From the NCBI GenBank assembly GCA_963662575.1, contig OY759723.1, positions 186,001 to 250,000 on the forward strand: a stretch of 64,000 bases of DNA, given 5' to 3'. The notes beneath the pieces are model-generated. The model made no database searches and was not told the DNA's origin. It was given only the letters and a program-made list of their open reading frames with translations. Numbering within the stretch: position 1 is the first letter of the stretch; each line of letters starts with the position of its first letter. The stretch comes from Bin5 sp963662575. GTDB taxonomy: Bacteria > Chloroflexota > Anaerolineae > Caldilineales > Caldilineaceae. Of the stretch, positions 1-9,550 are shown piece after piece. Both the position numbers and the translations under genes were made by a program.

Positions 1-42
1 TGGAGCTGGATTCCGGTAGCCTGAGGCGTTGTTTGCGCGGCG

Positions 43-1098
43 TCAGACGCGGACGGACTGGCCGGTTCGGGCGGAGTGCTGGGCGGCGAGGAGGGAGCGC
101 AGGATGGTGCGGCCTTCGGCGCCGGTCAGACTTGGCGGGCCGCCGTAGTGGAGTGCGTCGATGAGGTGGCGGGTGGCGTGGATGAAGCTCTGCTCCCAGC
201 CGGTGGGGATGTCGTCGAAGGTGCGGGTCTGGCCGTCGCGGCTGAGGGTTACGGGCGGCGCGTCGGTGAGGCGACCGTGGCCGCCGTTGATCCAGATAAC
301 GCCTCTCGTACCGGTGATTTCGACGCGGTCGTCCTGGGCGTAGTAGCGGGTGTCGATCTGTAGCTGAGGTGAGTATACGACTTCGAGCGAGCCGAAGCGG
401 TTGGCGGGGAATTTCCAGGAGACGATGGCGGGGGTGTCCAAGACGCGACCGGGCATCAGTTCCATTTGGCCGATCCAGGCGTGAACCTCTTCGGCCAGTC
501 CCATGAAGTGCCAGGCGAGGGCGAATTTGTGGTGGCCGTCGTCGAATAGCAGGGGGCCGCCGCCGCAGATCTCAGGGTTGAAGCGCCAGGCCCAGGCGGC
601 GAGAGGCACGTGCCAGGCGGTGGGGCTGAAGCCGGCGTTGCTCTTGATGCGGATGGTGAGGGGGTCGCCGATTTCGCCGGCGTCGATCAGTTCCTTGGCG
701 CGCACGATGGGTGGGTAGAAGATGAAATTCTCGTAGACTCGTAAGGTCTTTTGGGCGGCCGCCGCGGCTGCGATCATTTCGTCGGCTTCAGGGAGAGTGA
801 GGGCCATTGGCTTCTGGACGGAGACGTGCTTGCCGGCGGCGAGGGCGTCGAGGGTCACAGGGTGGTGGAGGTGATGGGGCAGGAGGATCTCGACCAGATC
901 GAGGTCGGGCAGGGCCAGCAGGTCGTGGTGGTTGGTGAAGACGCGGGCGGGTGGCACGTTCCAGGCGGCTGCGCGGGGCCGGGCGGTATCTTCGTCGATA
1001 TCGCAGACGGCTGCGATTTGGGCGCGGTCATTCTGGAGATATTCGAGAGCGTGGAGGTCGCTGATGCGGCCGGTGCCGATGATGCCTACGCGCAGCAT
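43..1098 (-). CDS. Gfo/Idh/MocA family oxidoreductase
   Basis: Predicted NAD(P)-dependent sugar or cyclitol dehydrogenase, cytosolic, 351 aa, the usual family length. The N-terminal Rossmann fold carries VGIIGTGRISD (residues 4-14). The family EKP signature reads QKP here (95-97), so the lysine is kept but the preceding Glu is Gln. The C-terminal half is the alpha/beta substrate domain and includes a GGGPLLFDDGHH segment that would hold the catalytic His/Asp region. It is the last gene of the minus-strand block that starts at 8050 and is separated from the SDR by a doubtful nucleotidyltransferase-like gene. The substrate is unknown. Family assignment is firm; any finer call would be a guess. 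Confidence 0.9.
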   Translation of the reverse strand: MLRVGIIGTGRISDLHALEYLQNDRAQIAAVCDIDEDTARPRAAAWNVPPARVFTNHHDLLALPDLDLVEILLPHHLHHPVTLDALAAGKHVSVQKPMALTLPEADEMIAAAAAAQKTLRVYENFIFYPPIVRAKELIDAGEIGDPLTIRIKSNAGFSPTAWHVPLAAWAWRFNPEICGGGPLLFDDGHHKFALAWHFMGLAEEVHAWIGQMELMPGRVLDTPAIVSWKFPANRFGSLEVVYSPQLQIDTRYYAQDDRVEITGTRGVIWINGGHGRLTDAPPVTLSRDGQTRTFDDIPTGWEQSFIHATRHLIDALHYGGPPSLTGAEGRTILRSLLAAQHSARTGQSVRV

Positions 1099-1149
1099 GG
1101 GAAAGCCGGAGTTCCTTGGTTCAGTTCATATCCTGCGCGGCCGAGCGAG

Positions 1150-1581
1150 TCATGAGCCATTCATCTCCAAGCCGCCAAGATAGATCAAGGACTCCAGGTC
1201 TTCGGTGGCATCGGGCATATAGCGAGCGACTGTGTCCCGTATTTGCAGAAGAACTTCTTCTTCGGCGAGCCCCAGCATTTTCGAGAGGTCGGCGACATCT
1301 TGGGCGCGTGACGTCTCCATTTTCATTAGGACATGATAGGGCAGGTCCAAAACCGGGTAGCCGGCAGGGTCGCGATAGTCCGGTTGCAAAGCCTCGTCTA
1401 TCCACGCGAAAGGGATAGGAAGCAGGTCGATTTCAGTGCCATCGGGAGCGTTCAACGTGTGGCCAGGGATCGACAGTTCCGAAGCTACCGGGTAGCCGGC
1501 ATCCCTCAGACGCGTAAGCGCGGCGTCCCCGTCCTGACGGTGAACGAGGATGTCAAAATTCCTAGTCATGCGTTCAGGCAT
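1150..1581 (-). CDS. Nucleotidyltransferase-like protein, N-terminus uncertain
   Basis: From the first ATG it encodes 143 aa. The reading frame stays open upstream to beyond 1826, and the residues just before the ATG (AVVGAVATRAYM, then NFDILV) look like the first strand and helix of nucleotidyltransferases related to AbiEii/MNT proteins. The true N-terminus should therefore lie upstream, yet I find no ATG, GTG or TTG in that frame between 1581 and the SDR stop. The position of the first catalytic Asp (usually D-x-D) reads N-F-D. The C-terminal half (LPYHVLMKMETSRAQDVADL) resembles the helix following the fold in these proteins. It is either a decayed gene or one using a rare start codon. Function not assigned. 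Confidence 0.5.
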   Translation of the reverse strand: MPERMTRNFDILVHRQDGDAALTRLRDAGYPVASELSIPGHTLNAPDGTEIDLLPIPFAWIDEALQPDYRDPAGYPVLDLPYHVLMKMETSRAQDVADLSKMLGLAEEEVLLQIRDTVARYMPDATEDLESLIYLGGLEMNGS

Positions 1582-1825
1582 GTAGGCGCGCGTCGCGACG
1601 GCGCCAACGACGGCCCAGCGGATCCCCTTCAGAATGGCTCGTAAATCAGGCCAGGCGTAGAGTGCCGAGCGTTCGCGCAGGAATTGGGGAGCGCTACCGG
1701 TCCCAGGCTGCTGGCGGCGCAGGGAGATCGAAATAAGATAGCGGCGTCTCTGGGCCGGGGTGAGTTGCCCATCGGGGGCGATGGCAGCAATGGCCGGCGG
1801 AACTTTCGCGAGCTTTTTGGCGTTG

Positions 1826-2563
1826 TCAGCCCACCTCCGTGTTGGTCGGATAGAGGTCGATGCGTTCGGCGTTTGCGCGCGGGGGGAGGCTGGCGGCGTA
1901 GAGGACAGTGGCGGCGATGTCCTCGGCCTGCATCATGAGCTTGCGGGCCTCTTGGGGGGGCGGGCTCGGCCGCATGTCGAGAAGGGGGGTGGCGGTTACG
2001 CCGGGGTTGATGATGCAGGCGCGCACGCCGTGCGGGTTGCCTTCTTCGTTGGTGACGCGGTTGAGGGCCTGCATGCCCAGTTTTGCGCTGCTGTAGGCGA
2101 CGCCGGAGAGCAGGCTGGGAAAGTTGGCGGCGCGCGAGCCGATGTTGATTATGGTGCCGGCACCGCGCGCTTTCATCTGCGGCATGAGCAGGTTGGTGAA
2201 GAGATAGGCGCTGACTAGATTGACATCGGCGACAACGCGCCAGTCGTCGATGGTTGTGGCGTCGATGCTGCGGTTGGTGACGTTGGTGCCGGCGTTGTTG
2301 ACCAGCACGTGGATGGGGCCGAGCTCGGCGTCGATTTTCTCGACGGTGGCGCGGATCTGGGCCTCGTCGCCGACGTCACAGGGGCAGACGAGGGCTTGGC
2401 CGCCGTCATTCTCGATACGTTGGGCGAGGGCGCGCAGCACTTCTTCGCGGCGGGCGATCATGGCCACATGCGCGCCGGCGGCTGCAAATTTCAGCGCGAT
2501 TGCCTCGCCGAAGCCGCTGCTGGCGCCAGTAACGATTACGTTCTGACCGGAAAAATCACTCAA
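1826..2563 (-). CDS. Short-chain dehydrogenase/reductase (SDR)
   Basis: Classical SDR of 245 aa, predicted NAD(P)-dependent oxidoreductase of a hydroxyl or keto group. Visible motifs are TGASSGFG (12-19, cofactor loop), NNAG (89-92), N115, S143, and Y157-x3-K161, so the catalytic tetrad is complete. The start is TTG at 2563, eight bases after an AGGAG Shine-Dalgarno; no ATG fits. It lies 54 nt downstream of the MocA gene ending at 2618, in the same orientation, and probably acts in the same sugar-oxidation route. The substrate cannot be read from the sequence. Confidence 0.9.
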   Translation of the reverse strand: MSDFSGQNVIVTGASSGFGEAIALKFAAAGAHVAMIARREEVLRALAQRIENDGGQALVCPCDVGDEAQIRATVEKIDAELGPIHVLVNNAGTNVTNRSIDATTIDDWRVVADVNLVSAYLFTNLLMPQMKARGAGTIINIGSRAANFPSLLSGVAYSSAKLGMQALNRVTNEEGNPHGVRACIINPGVTATPLLDMRPSPPPQEARKLMMQAEDIAATVLYAASLPPRANAERIDLYPTNTEVG

Positions 2564-2617
2564 TGTATGGTCTCCTTTTTTTGATCCTTTGCACCCTTCC
2601 CTGACTTTGGGAGGCGC

Positions 2618-3952
<1,335 letters not shown>

Positions 3953-4039
3953 GGGAGGGGTCCCTTTCTGGACTGGGATTCGTTTGATTTAAGTGATGCG
4001 TACGGTTAGAATCACAGGCTGATTCTCGATAGCGCAAGC

Positions 4040-4064
4040 GATCGTCAGACTAAATCGTCAGACT
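4040..4064 (+). repeat. Short tandem direct repeat before the HicB-like gene
   Basis: CGTCAGACTA occurs twice in succession, separated by AAT, about 20 bases upstream of the HicB-like start. Direct repeats in this place are sometimes operator half-sites for HicB-type autoregulators. Because this HicB lacks its DNA-binding domain, that role is only a guess. Confidence 0.35.
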
Positions 4065-4080
4065 ACGATGGGAAAGGGCA

Positions 4081-4272
4081 ATGCACTACAAGGGATTTTC
4101 AGCTGCCATACGCTATGATGCGCGTGACCGCATCTATCACGGCCAGTTAACGGACACTTACGACAACGTCTACTTCGAAGGCGCCACGGTCGAGGAACTG
4201 AAAATCGCGTTCCGAGAGGCTATCGACGACTACCTAGCTTACTGCTCCGATACAGGCCGAGAGCCGTCATAG
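4081..4272 (+). CDS. Orphan HicB-like antitoxin, N-terminal domain only
   Basis: 63 aa. The pattern YKGFSAAIRYDARDRIYHG, then a YFEGATVEELKIAFREA stretch, then DDYLAYC, matches the degraded RNase-H-like domain of HicB antitoxins. Complete HicB proteins continue for another 40-50 residues with a ribbon-helix-helix DNA-binding domain; here a TAG stop follows GREPS. No HicA toxin is present on either side. It is the only plus-strand gene in the first 12 kb and sits between two minus-strand catabolic genes. A GGAAAGGG lies just upstream of the ATG. Probably a remnant or solitary protein-binding domain. Confidence 0.7.
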   Translation: MHYKGFSAAIRYDARDRIYHGQLTDTYDNVYFEGATVEELKIAFREAIDDYLAYCSDTGREPS

Positions 4273-4320
4273 GGGGCCATCTCAAGTCCAGGCAGTCACC
4301 CTATCTCTGTATCTCTTGCG

Positions 4321-5826
4321 TCATCCCGGCATGCCCACCTGTCTGCCGGACAGGTCCAACGGCGGCGGGGGCCAGTGCAGGCCGCGCTGGCCTGAGAGCT
4401 CCCGGTTTTTGACGGGCTCCCACTCTTTTTCGGGCAGGCCGACGAGTTCGCCGTCCTGCAGCCACTCCTCGTCGTTGCCGTAGAGCTCGTCCACCAGAAG
4501 CGCGGTCATGCTTTGGCGTAGGGTGGCGTGGCTCTCCGCCTGGCTCAGGTCGTTCATTTCCTGCGGGTCTGCTTCCAGATCGAAGAGTTGGAAGCGGTTG
4601 CCGGTTGGATAGTAGATCAGCTTGTACTGATCCTGCCGGATCATGCGCGAGGCCATGGGACCTTCACCGACTTCGCCGAAGAGATAGGAACGCTGTGCGT
4701 CTCCGACCATCGATATGCCTTCGACTGTCTCCGGGATTGGGATGCCGGCGAGGTCGAGCAGGGTTGGCATGACGTCCTGCCAGCCGACGAGACGGTCATT
4801 CTGGCTGCCGGCGGGTGTGCGTTCGTCGCCGGCGGGACCGAGGAGAAGCATGGGTATATTGGCGGATTGCTCGTAGTAGAGGCGCTTGGCCCAAAGACCG
4901 TGCTGGCCGAGCATGTCGCCGTGGTCGCTGGTGAAGCAGATGATGGTGTTGTCGAGCAGCCTTTCCTCGCGCAGGGTGCCGATGACGCGACGCAACTGGT
5001 GATCGATATGGGTACAGAGCGCGTAGAAGGCACGGTGGATGCCTCGGAGCTCCTCGTCACTGAAAGAATTGCCGTAGCGCGTCTGGATCATCTGCAGGGC
5101 GTAGGGCAGATTGTCGAAGTCCTGCGACCAGGCGGCCTGGTTGGGGAGCGGAATGTCTACGTCGCGGTAGAGATTATAGTACCATTCGAGGGGGACGAGC
5201 GGCGGGTGGGGATGGCAGTAGGAGAGGAACCAGAAGCCGGGCCGGGTTGGATCACGGCGGCGGATCATGCGGCACATCTGGTCGGTGGCCCAGTTGGTGA
5301 CATGGGTTTCTTCGGACAGATGCCAGGGGCGGTAGCTGTACTCGTTGTTGCTCATGCCGTGGGCGAAGGAGCGGCCGGGATGGCCCTCTTCGCCGAGCCA
5401 GAGCTCGTAGTCGTCGATGGCGCCGAGGATAGGACGGCCCTCTTCGGCGAGGATGACGTCGTCGAAGCCGATGCGATCGCGCTGGGGGAAGACGTGCAGC
5501 TTGCCGACGGCGTAGGCCTGGTAACCGGCGTCGCGGAAGGTCTGGGCAACGGTCGGCAGTTGCGGCATGGGCTCCTGCACTTTGAAGACGCGATCGCCGT
5601 GGGTGCGGGTGGTTGCGCCGGTCATGAGGGTGCGGCGGGCAGGAATGCAGACAGGACACTCGGCGTAGGCGTTGGTGTAACGGACGCCGGCGCCGGCGAG
5701 GCTGTCGAGGGTGGGGGTGCGGATTGCGGGATGGCCGGCGCCGCCCATCAGGTAGGCGGGCCAGTGGTCGGTTGAAATCAGCAGAACCGACGGCGCGTCT
5801 GGGCCGCGGTGGGATTGGGATGCCAT
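4321..5826 (-). CDS. Type I sulfatase family protein
   Basis: 501 aa, normal sulfatase length, predicted to hydrolyse a sulfate ester or related phospho/phosphono ester. The N-terminal metal motif ISTDHWPA and the active-site signature VCIPARRTLMTG are present; the Cys of C-x-P-x-R would need conversion to formylglycine by a maturase not encoded here. Downstream is the FTSDHGDMLGQHGLW metal-binding block. There is no signal peptide, so it is probably cytosolic and acts on an imported substrate. A GGAG lies eight bases before the ATG. It starts 16 nt after the DapA-like gene, so the two are almost certainly co-transcribed. Confidence 0.9.
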   Translation of the reverse strand: MASQSHRGPDAPSVLLISTDHWPAYLMGGAGHPAIRTPTLDSLAGAGVRYTNAYAECPVCIPARRTLMTGATTRTHGDRVFKVQEPMPQLPTVAQTFRDAGYQAYAVGKLHVFPQRDRIGFDDVILAEEGRPILGAIDDYELWLGEEGHPGRSFAHGMSNNEYSYRPWHLSEETHVTNWATDQMCRMIRRRDPTRPGFWFLSYCHPHPPLVPLEWYYNLYRDVDIPLPNQAAWSQDFDNLPYALQMIQTRYGNSFSDEELRGIHRAFYALCTHIDHQLRRVIGTLREERLLDNTIICFTSDHGDMLGQHGLWAKRLYYEQSANIPMLLLGPAGDERTPAGSQNDRLVGWQDVMPTLLDLAGIPIPETVEGISMVGDAQRSYLFGEVGEGPMASRMIRQDQYKLIYYPTGNRFQLFDLEADPQEMNDLSQAESHATLRQSMTALLVDELYGNDEEWLQDGELVGLPEKEWEPVKNRELSGQRGLHWPPPPLDLSGRQVGMPG

Positions 5827-5842
5827 GGCAGGGCTCCGGACT

Positions 5843-6799
5843 CTAGTGGTATTGCGCCAGGTCGGCGATGGCAGCCTTCACTTCGCGGCTGATCTCGGCG
5901 GGGACCGGTGGGTTGAAGGGCGCGCCTTCGCCGCCGTCGATGTCGTCAAAGCCGCACTGGGCCATGGCTGAGATGACGGCTGAGTAGTTGTAGCGGCGGC
6001 CGTCGCGGAAGCGAAGCTCCTCGAGGGCAGAGATGGCGTCCTCGACGCGTTGGGACTCGGCGTGATCGCCGGCGCGCTGGGCGTTGTTGATGGCGTCGGA
6101 GGCTTTGGAGTAGGCGACGGCGATGCCGGAGGTGTGGCCCTTGGCGCCGAGTTGGGAGGCGCGGGTGCAGCGGTCGCCGATTCCCCAGATGACGAGGCCG
6201 TTGTCGCCGACCGCTTGGACGAGCGGCTCTACGTCGGATTCGCTGGTACCCACTTTCACGCCGACGAAGGCTTCGGAGTCGCGGAAGAGCCTGCCCATCT
6301 GCGACAGGTCGCGGCTGTCTTTGAAGTAGTAGATGAGACGGGCGCCGAAGCGGTCGTCCACCTCTTCGCCGAAGGCCATGAACTCGCTGTACATGCCATC
6401 CGGGTCGTAGACGCCGGCGAGGGGCATGATCAGATAGGCGTCGGGGGGACGCTGCAGGCTGTTGAGTTCGCCTATGAGGTCTTTGGCGTCGGATAGCGGA
6501 CTGGGCATCACACCGGCCACGTATACGCCTTCATCGCCCATGGCGCGTGTTGTGATGTCGACCATGCGGACCTGCTCGGCGCGGGTCATTTGGTGAATGG
6601 GGCTGGTGCCAGCTATTGAGAGCACGCGGGGGCGGCCGTCGCTCAGGTTGTTGGTCTGCATCAGATAGCGCACATTTTTCAGATGCGCGTCGTAATCGAT
6701 GCTGCCGGCGCGGTAGGGCGCGCAGGGGATGGCGGTCACACCTTCGAGCGCGGACAGTAGCTGATTGGTCGAGAGTTGGGGGGCAGTGGCGACAGTCAT
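5843..6799 (-). CDS. DapA-like class I aldolase/dehydratase
   Basis: 318 aa member of the dihydrodipicolinate synthase/N-acetylneuraminate lyase superfamily, a TIM barrel using a Schiff-base lysine. K182 in VGVKVGTS is the predicted Schiff-base residue; YYFKDS (157-162) holds the tyrosine region. It is not a housekeeping DapA: the usual GTTGE glycine-rich loop reads SIAGTSP. Placed between an enolase-superfamily dehydratase and a sulfatase, it most likely cleaves the 2-keto-3-deoxy acid formed by the dehydratase to pyruvate plus an aldehyde. That pathway role is inferred from the neighbours. The Shine-Dalgarno AGGAGGAG is strong. Confidence 0.85.
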   Translation of the reverse strand: MTVATAPQLSTNQLLSALEGVTAIPCAPYRAGSIDYDAHLKNVRYLMQTNNLSDGRPRVLSIAGTSPIHQMTRAEQVRMVDITTRAMGDEGVYVAGVMPSPLSDAKDLIGELNSLQRPPDAYLIMPLAGVYDPDGMYSEFMAFGEEVDDRFGARLIYYFKDSRDLSQMGRLFRDSEAFVGVKVGTSESDVEPLVQAVGDNGLVIWGIGDRCTRASQLGAKGHTSGIAVAYSKASDAINNAQRAGDHAESQRVEDAISALEELRFRDGRRYNYSAVISAMAQCGFDDIDGGEGAPFNPPVPAEISREVKAAIADLAQYH

Positions 6800-6883
6800 A
6801 GAGGCTCCTCCTGGGAACGCAGTTAATTCGGCTGCGCAATTACCGATTCTTGAATTTGCAGAATGAAGTTGCTTCGTGCGTTG

Positions 6884-8050
6884 TCAGTTGCCGTATTCTA
6901 CCACTGACACGCGATTTCGCTCTACCCAGTCCCAGTTTATGTCAACGCCTAGTCCGGGCCCTTGGGGGATGGGGACATGGCCTTTGGCGTCAATGGCTTC
7001 GAGGTCGTCTACATAGTCGATGTACAGTTCGGGCACGTGGCTGGCGGGCGCCTTGGGGTGTAGCAGGCCCATCTCGTAGTAGTTGGTGTTGCGGATGGCG
7101 GCCATGCACTGGCGCTGGGCGGGGCCGGGGCCGTGGAATTCGAGATCGATGCCGAGGGCTTCGCAGGCGTGGGCGAGTTTCATGACGCCGGTGATGCCGT
7201 CGTAGCCGATATCGCCGCGCACGTAGTCGGTGGCGTCGGCGAGGGCGAAGTCGATGTGCGGCTCAAGGGAGCGGACATGCTCTGTCTGCAGGATGGGCGT
7301 GTTGATGAGCTGGCGCAGCTTGCGGTGGGCGAACTGGGAGATGCCGCCGTCGCGGTAGGGGTCTTCGTACCAGAAGAAGCGGTTTTCGTCGCAGGCCCAG
7401 CCGACTTTGACGGCGTCGCCGAAGGTTATGAGCTCGCAGGCAGGGTCGAGCATGAGGTCCATTTTGTCGCCGACGCGTTTGCCGACGGCGTGGACGTTGG
7501 CGACTTCCTGGCTGACGGGCGCGCGGCCCCAACCGTGGATTTTGAAGGCGGGATAGCCGAGCTCGAGGCACTGTTCGGCGAAATCGGCGAAGGCTTCGGG
7601 GGTAGAGAGGCCGTCGGGCTGGTGGTCGCCGTGGTAGGTGCTGGCGTAGCAGGGGATGCTGTCTTTGTAGCCGCCGAGCAGTTTGTAGACGGGTTGGTCG
7701 TAGAGTTTGCCGGCAATATCCCAGAGAGCGATGTCGATGGGCGCATAGCCGATGCGGGCGACCTGGCGCAGGGCGCGTTTGACTTCGGTGTAGATGAGCT
7801 CGCGCTGGAGGGCGCTGCGTCCGATGAGAAAGTGTGCAAAGGTTGGAATGGTTGCGGCATCGGCGCCACCACCGCCAGCGTATTCGCCGACGATGCCCTG
7901 GTCTGTCTCGATGCGGAGGATGCTACCCTGGGACTTGATGCGGCTGCCCGGCTCGTAGACGAGGTTGAAGCCGTTGTAGTCTTTACCGAGGTTTACTCTC
8001 TCGCTTTCATAGGTGTGGATTTCGATTTTGGTGATGATTGGGTCGGCCAT
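6884..8050 (-). CDS. Mandelate racemase/muconate lactonizing enzyme family dehydratase
   Basis: 388 aa enolase-superfamily enzyme, normal length. The N-terminal capping domain is followed by the barrel with a K-x-H motif (K170-H172, AFKIHGW), metal ligands D202 and E229 (and probably E257), and H306 in LEFHGPGP as the likely second acid/base. This arrangement fits sugar-acid dehydratases rather than a racemase. It would be the first gene of the minus-strand block and produce a 2-keto-3-deoxy acid for the DapA-like aldolase 84 nt downstream. The exact sugar acid is unknown. Confidence 0.87.
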   Translation of the reverse strand: MADPIITKIEIHTYESERVNLGKDYNGFNLVYEPGSRIKSQGSILRIETDQGIVGEYAGGGGADAATIPTFAHFLIGRSALQRELIYTEVKRALRQVARIGYAPIDIALWDIAGKLYDQPVYKLLGGYKDSIPCYASTYHGDHQPDGLSTPEAFADFAEQCLELGYPAFKIHGWGRAPVSQEVANVHAVGKRVGDKMDLMLDPACELITFGDAVKVGWACDENRFFWYEDPYRDGGISQFAHRKLRQLINTPILQTEHVRSLEPHIDFALADATDYVRGDIGYDGITGVMKLAHACEALGIDLEFHGPGPAQRQCMAAIRNTNYYEMGLLHPKAPASHVPELYIDYVDDLEAIDAKGHVPIPQGPGLGVDINWDWVERNRVSVVEYGN

Positions 8051-8240
8051 GGTTGATCCTCGTGTGGGGTGGAGTGTTGGGATGGGAAGGCGGCTCGCCG
8101 TGCGTGGGCCCAGGTAGCGGCGGAAAGCAGGCAGAGCGGACGTATTCGCTGTATTCTACACCTACTCAGGCGACTACGCATCCTTCTGGCTGGTGGATAG
8201 GGCAAACGTATCTGAATTCGGACGCCAGAGTAGCTTGCCT

Positions 8241-8268
8241 AGGGCACCCACAAGGGGTGCCCCTACGG
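8241..8268. repeat. Perfect hairpin GGGCACCC / GGGTGCCC
   Basis: Two 8-base perfect arms with a five-base loop (ACAAG), followed by CCTACGGG. It lies about 85 bases past the 3' end of the GYQP small-protein gene on the minus strand, so it may end that transcript, but there is no U-run. Similar GGGGCACCC palindromes are common dispersed intergenic elements in Chloroflexota and cyanobacteria (recalled, not checked). Confidence 0.55.
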
Positions 8269-8345
8269 GTAGATGTGAGAGGGGCGTGACTTCAGTTCCG
8301 ATTCTATTTCAGGGGTCTTGGAACAACGGAATTCTGGGGCGAATT

Positions 8346-8534
8346 CTACTTCTTTTGCGACGAAGAGGCAGCAGGAGGTCCATCAGAAGGACGTGGCAGA
8401 GTTTGGGTCTGCACCCGTCTGAATCCGCTGCTCATCTGATTTGGCGTGTTAGTGGGCGGAGTCTTGGGAGAATCCTTGGTTCCTTTTGGCTGATATCCTC
8501 TTCCAAACGATTTTCTACCGTTGTGCTTTTGCAT
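8346..8534 (-). CDS. Small proline-rich GYQP protein, coupled to DUF6338 gene
   Basis: 62 aa, polar, no cysteine and no membrane segment: basic N-terminus MQKHNGRKSFGRGYQPKG, then a Pro/Thr/Ser-rich tail ending in lysines. The ATG at 8534 is chosen because AGGAGG sits seven bases upstream, inside the last codons of the DUF6338 gene. The two genes overlap by 20 nt, which indicates translational coupling. Probably intrinsically disordered. From memory, short proteins with a GYQP motif recur beside DUF6338 genes. Function unknown. Confidence 0.6.
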   Translation of the reverse strand: MQKHNGRKSFGRGYQPKGTKDSPKTPPTNTPNQMSSGFRRVQTQTLPRPSDGPPAASSSQKK

Positions 8535-9138
8535 GTATTTCCTCCTCGGGGGCATATTCCCAGAATTCTATCGTGCTTACTTCGCTCGCAGTTATCAGCA
8601 CTCCTTTTTTTCCTGGAACAGCCCAGGTTCCATCGTCATTGATATCATATATCCACTGGACATACAAGTCTCTTTCCTCAGAATTGGAGGCGGCAAATGA
8701 ATCTCTCCCAAAAAGGCCAGCGAAAGTAATACCATTCTTTAGGGTAACCAGGACCCACTGCTCCTTCATTGAACCGCTGAATTTCCAATCCCATGCAGTG
8801 GGAACAGGGTGAACTGTGAAGAGCCCGAATCTGGTGAGGACGCGACGGAAAATATCCTTTTGGACATTCACCCCCAAAATCACACCAAGAATCACTGGGC
8901 TGCCAAAGAGCACTACGAAGTAAACCCAGATCGAGTACAGGATCTGGTCGGGACCAAAAAAACGTAGGGCCAGGGAGCCATGGACTACGGAAATGGTCAC
9001 GTAAGAAAGAAGCCGTTCTCTGGGGTCAAAAGTGGCAATACCGGAAATAAATTGAGAGCGTACAGACAGGGCGATAAATCCGGGAACAACGAAAGCCATG
9101 ACAATTGATAGGTTTTCCAGAGACAGGATTCCATCCAC
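8515..9138 (-). CDS. DUF6338 family membrane protein
   Basis: 207 aa. The N-terminal half is membrane-embedded with hydrophobic segments near residues 9-27, 42-60 and 66-90; the C-terminal half is a soluble beta-rich domain with PTAWDW (113-118), VTLKNG (131-136) and LFGRDSFAA (142-150), the pattern I associate with DUF6338. It starts at GTG (9138) after AAGGAG ten bases upstream. Its 3' end contains the ribosome binding site of the GYQP gene. Function unknown. The GC and style match the neighbours less well, and the surrounding intergenic DNA is repeat-bearing. Confidence 0.72.
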   Translation of the reverse strand: MDGILSLENLSIVMAFVVPGFIALSVRSQFISGIATFDPRERLLSYVTISVVHGSLALRFFGPDQILYSIWVYFVVLFGSPVILGVILGVNVQKDIFRRVLTRFGLFTVHPVPTAWDWKFSGSMKEQWVLVTLKNGITFAGLFGRDSFAASNSEERDLYVQWIYDINDDGTWAVPGKKGVLITASEVSTIEFWEYAPEEEIHAKAQR

Positions 9139-9550
9139 GTACAGTCAGCTCCTTGGTGGCCAGCCTGGTTGGCGCGTTTGTTGCAGTCAGGCGCCAAGGG
9201 ATACTTTTCGAGGTTGAACAGTTCATTCGTCGCGTGTTGCCACATATGCTTCAATAGTGAAACGCGAATACATTCTAGAACAAGCGTTTCCATAAGACAA
9301 GGGTCTGTCGAAAGGGGTGGGACGGCGTAATTCGGCGAGGTGAATTGGGTTTGGAGGAGGTGCGACCACTTCGGTTGGCAGTCCAACATTTGGGGATGAC
9401 GAAGCACTGGAGGGGCGTGGTTTTGGAGGGGGGCGTTGCGGGGGCGCAGCCCCTGCACAAGGGAGGGCCGAAGGCCCGACCGCCCATATAGACATTCGCC
9501 GCTGGAAACCTTGAGGGATATGGGATAGGGGCCGGAGGATGGCGAGGGCG
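9139..9550. other. Non-coding spacer with repeat
   Basis: About 400 bases between two minus-strand genes. No convincing coding frame: the open frames here lack a plausible start or protein-like composition. The right part (about 9417-9490) is a dispersed palindromic repeat described separately; the left part shows nothing I recognise. Confidence 0.5.
9417..9490. repeat. Dispersed palindromic repeat, copy 1
   Basis: About 70 bases nearly identical to 44982-45052 and 55531-55600. It contains two consecutive palindromes, GGGGGCGCAGCCCC and GGGCCGAAGGCCC, joined by TGCACAAGGGA. It lies between two minus-strand genes and has no coding potential. The size and paired hairpins fit a REP/MITE-like element. 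Confidence 0.8.
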
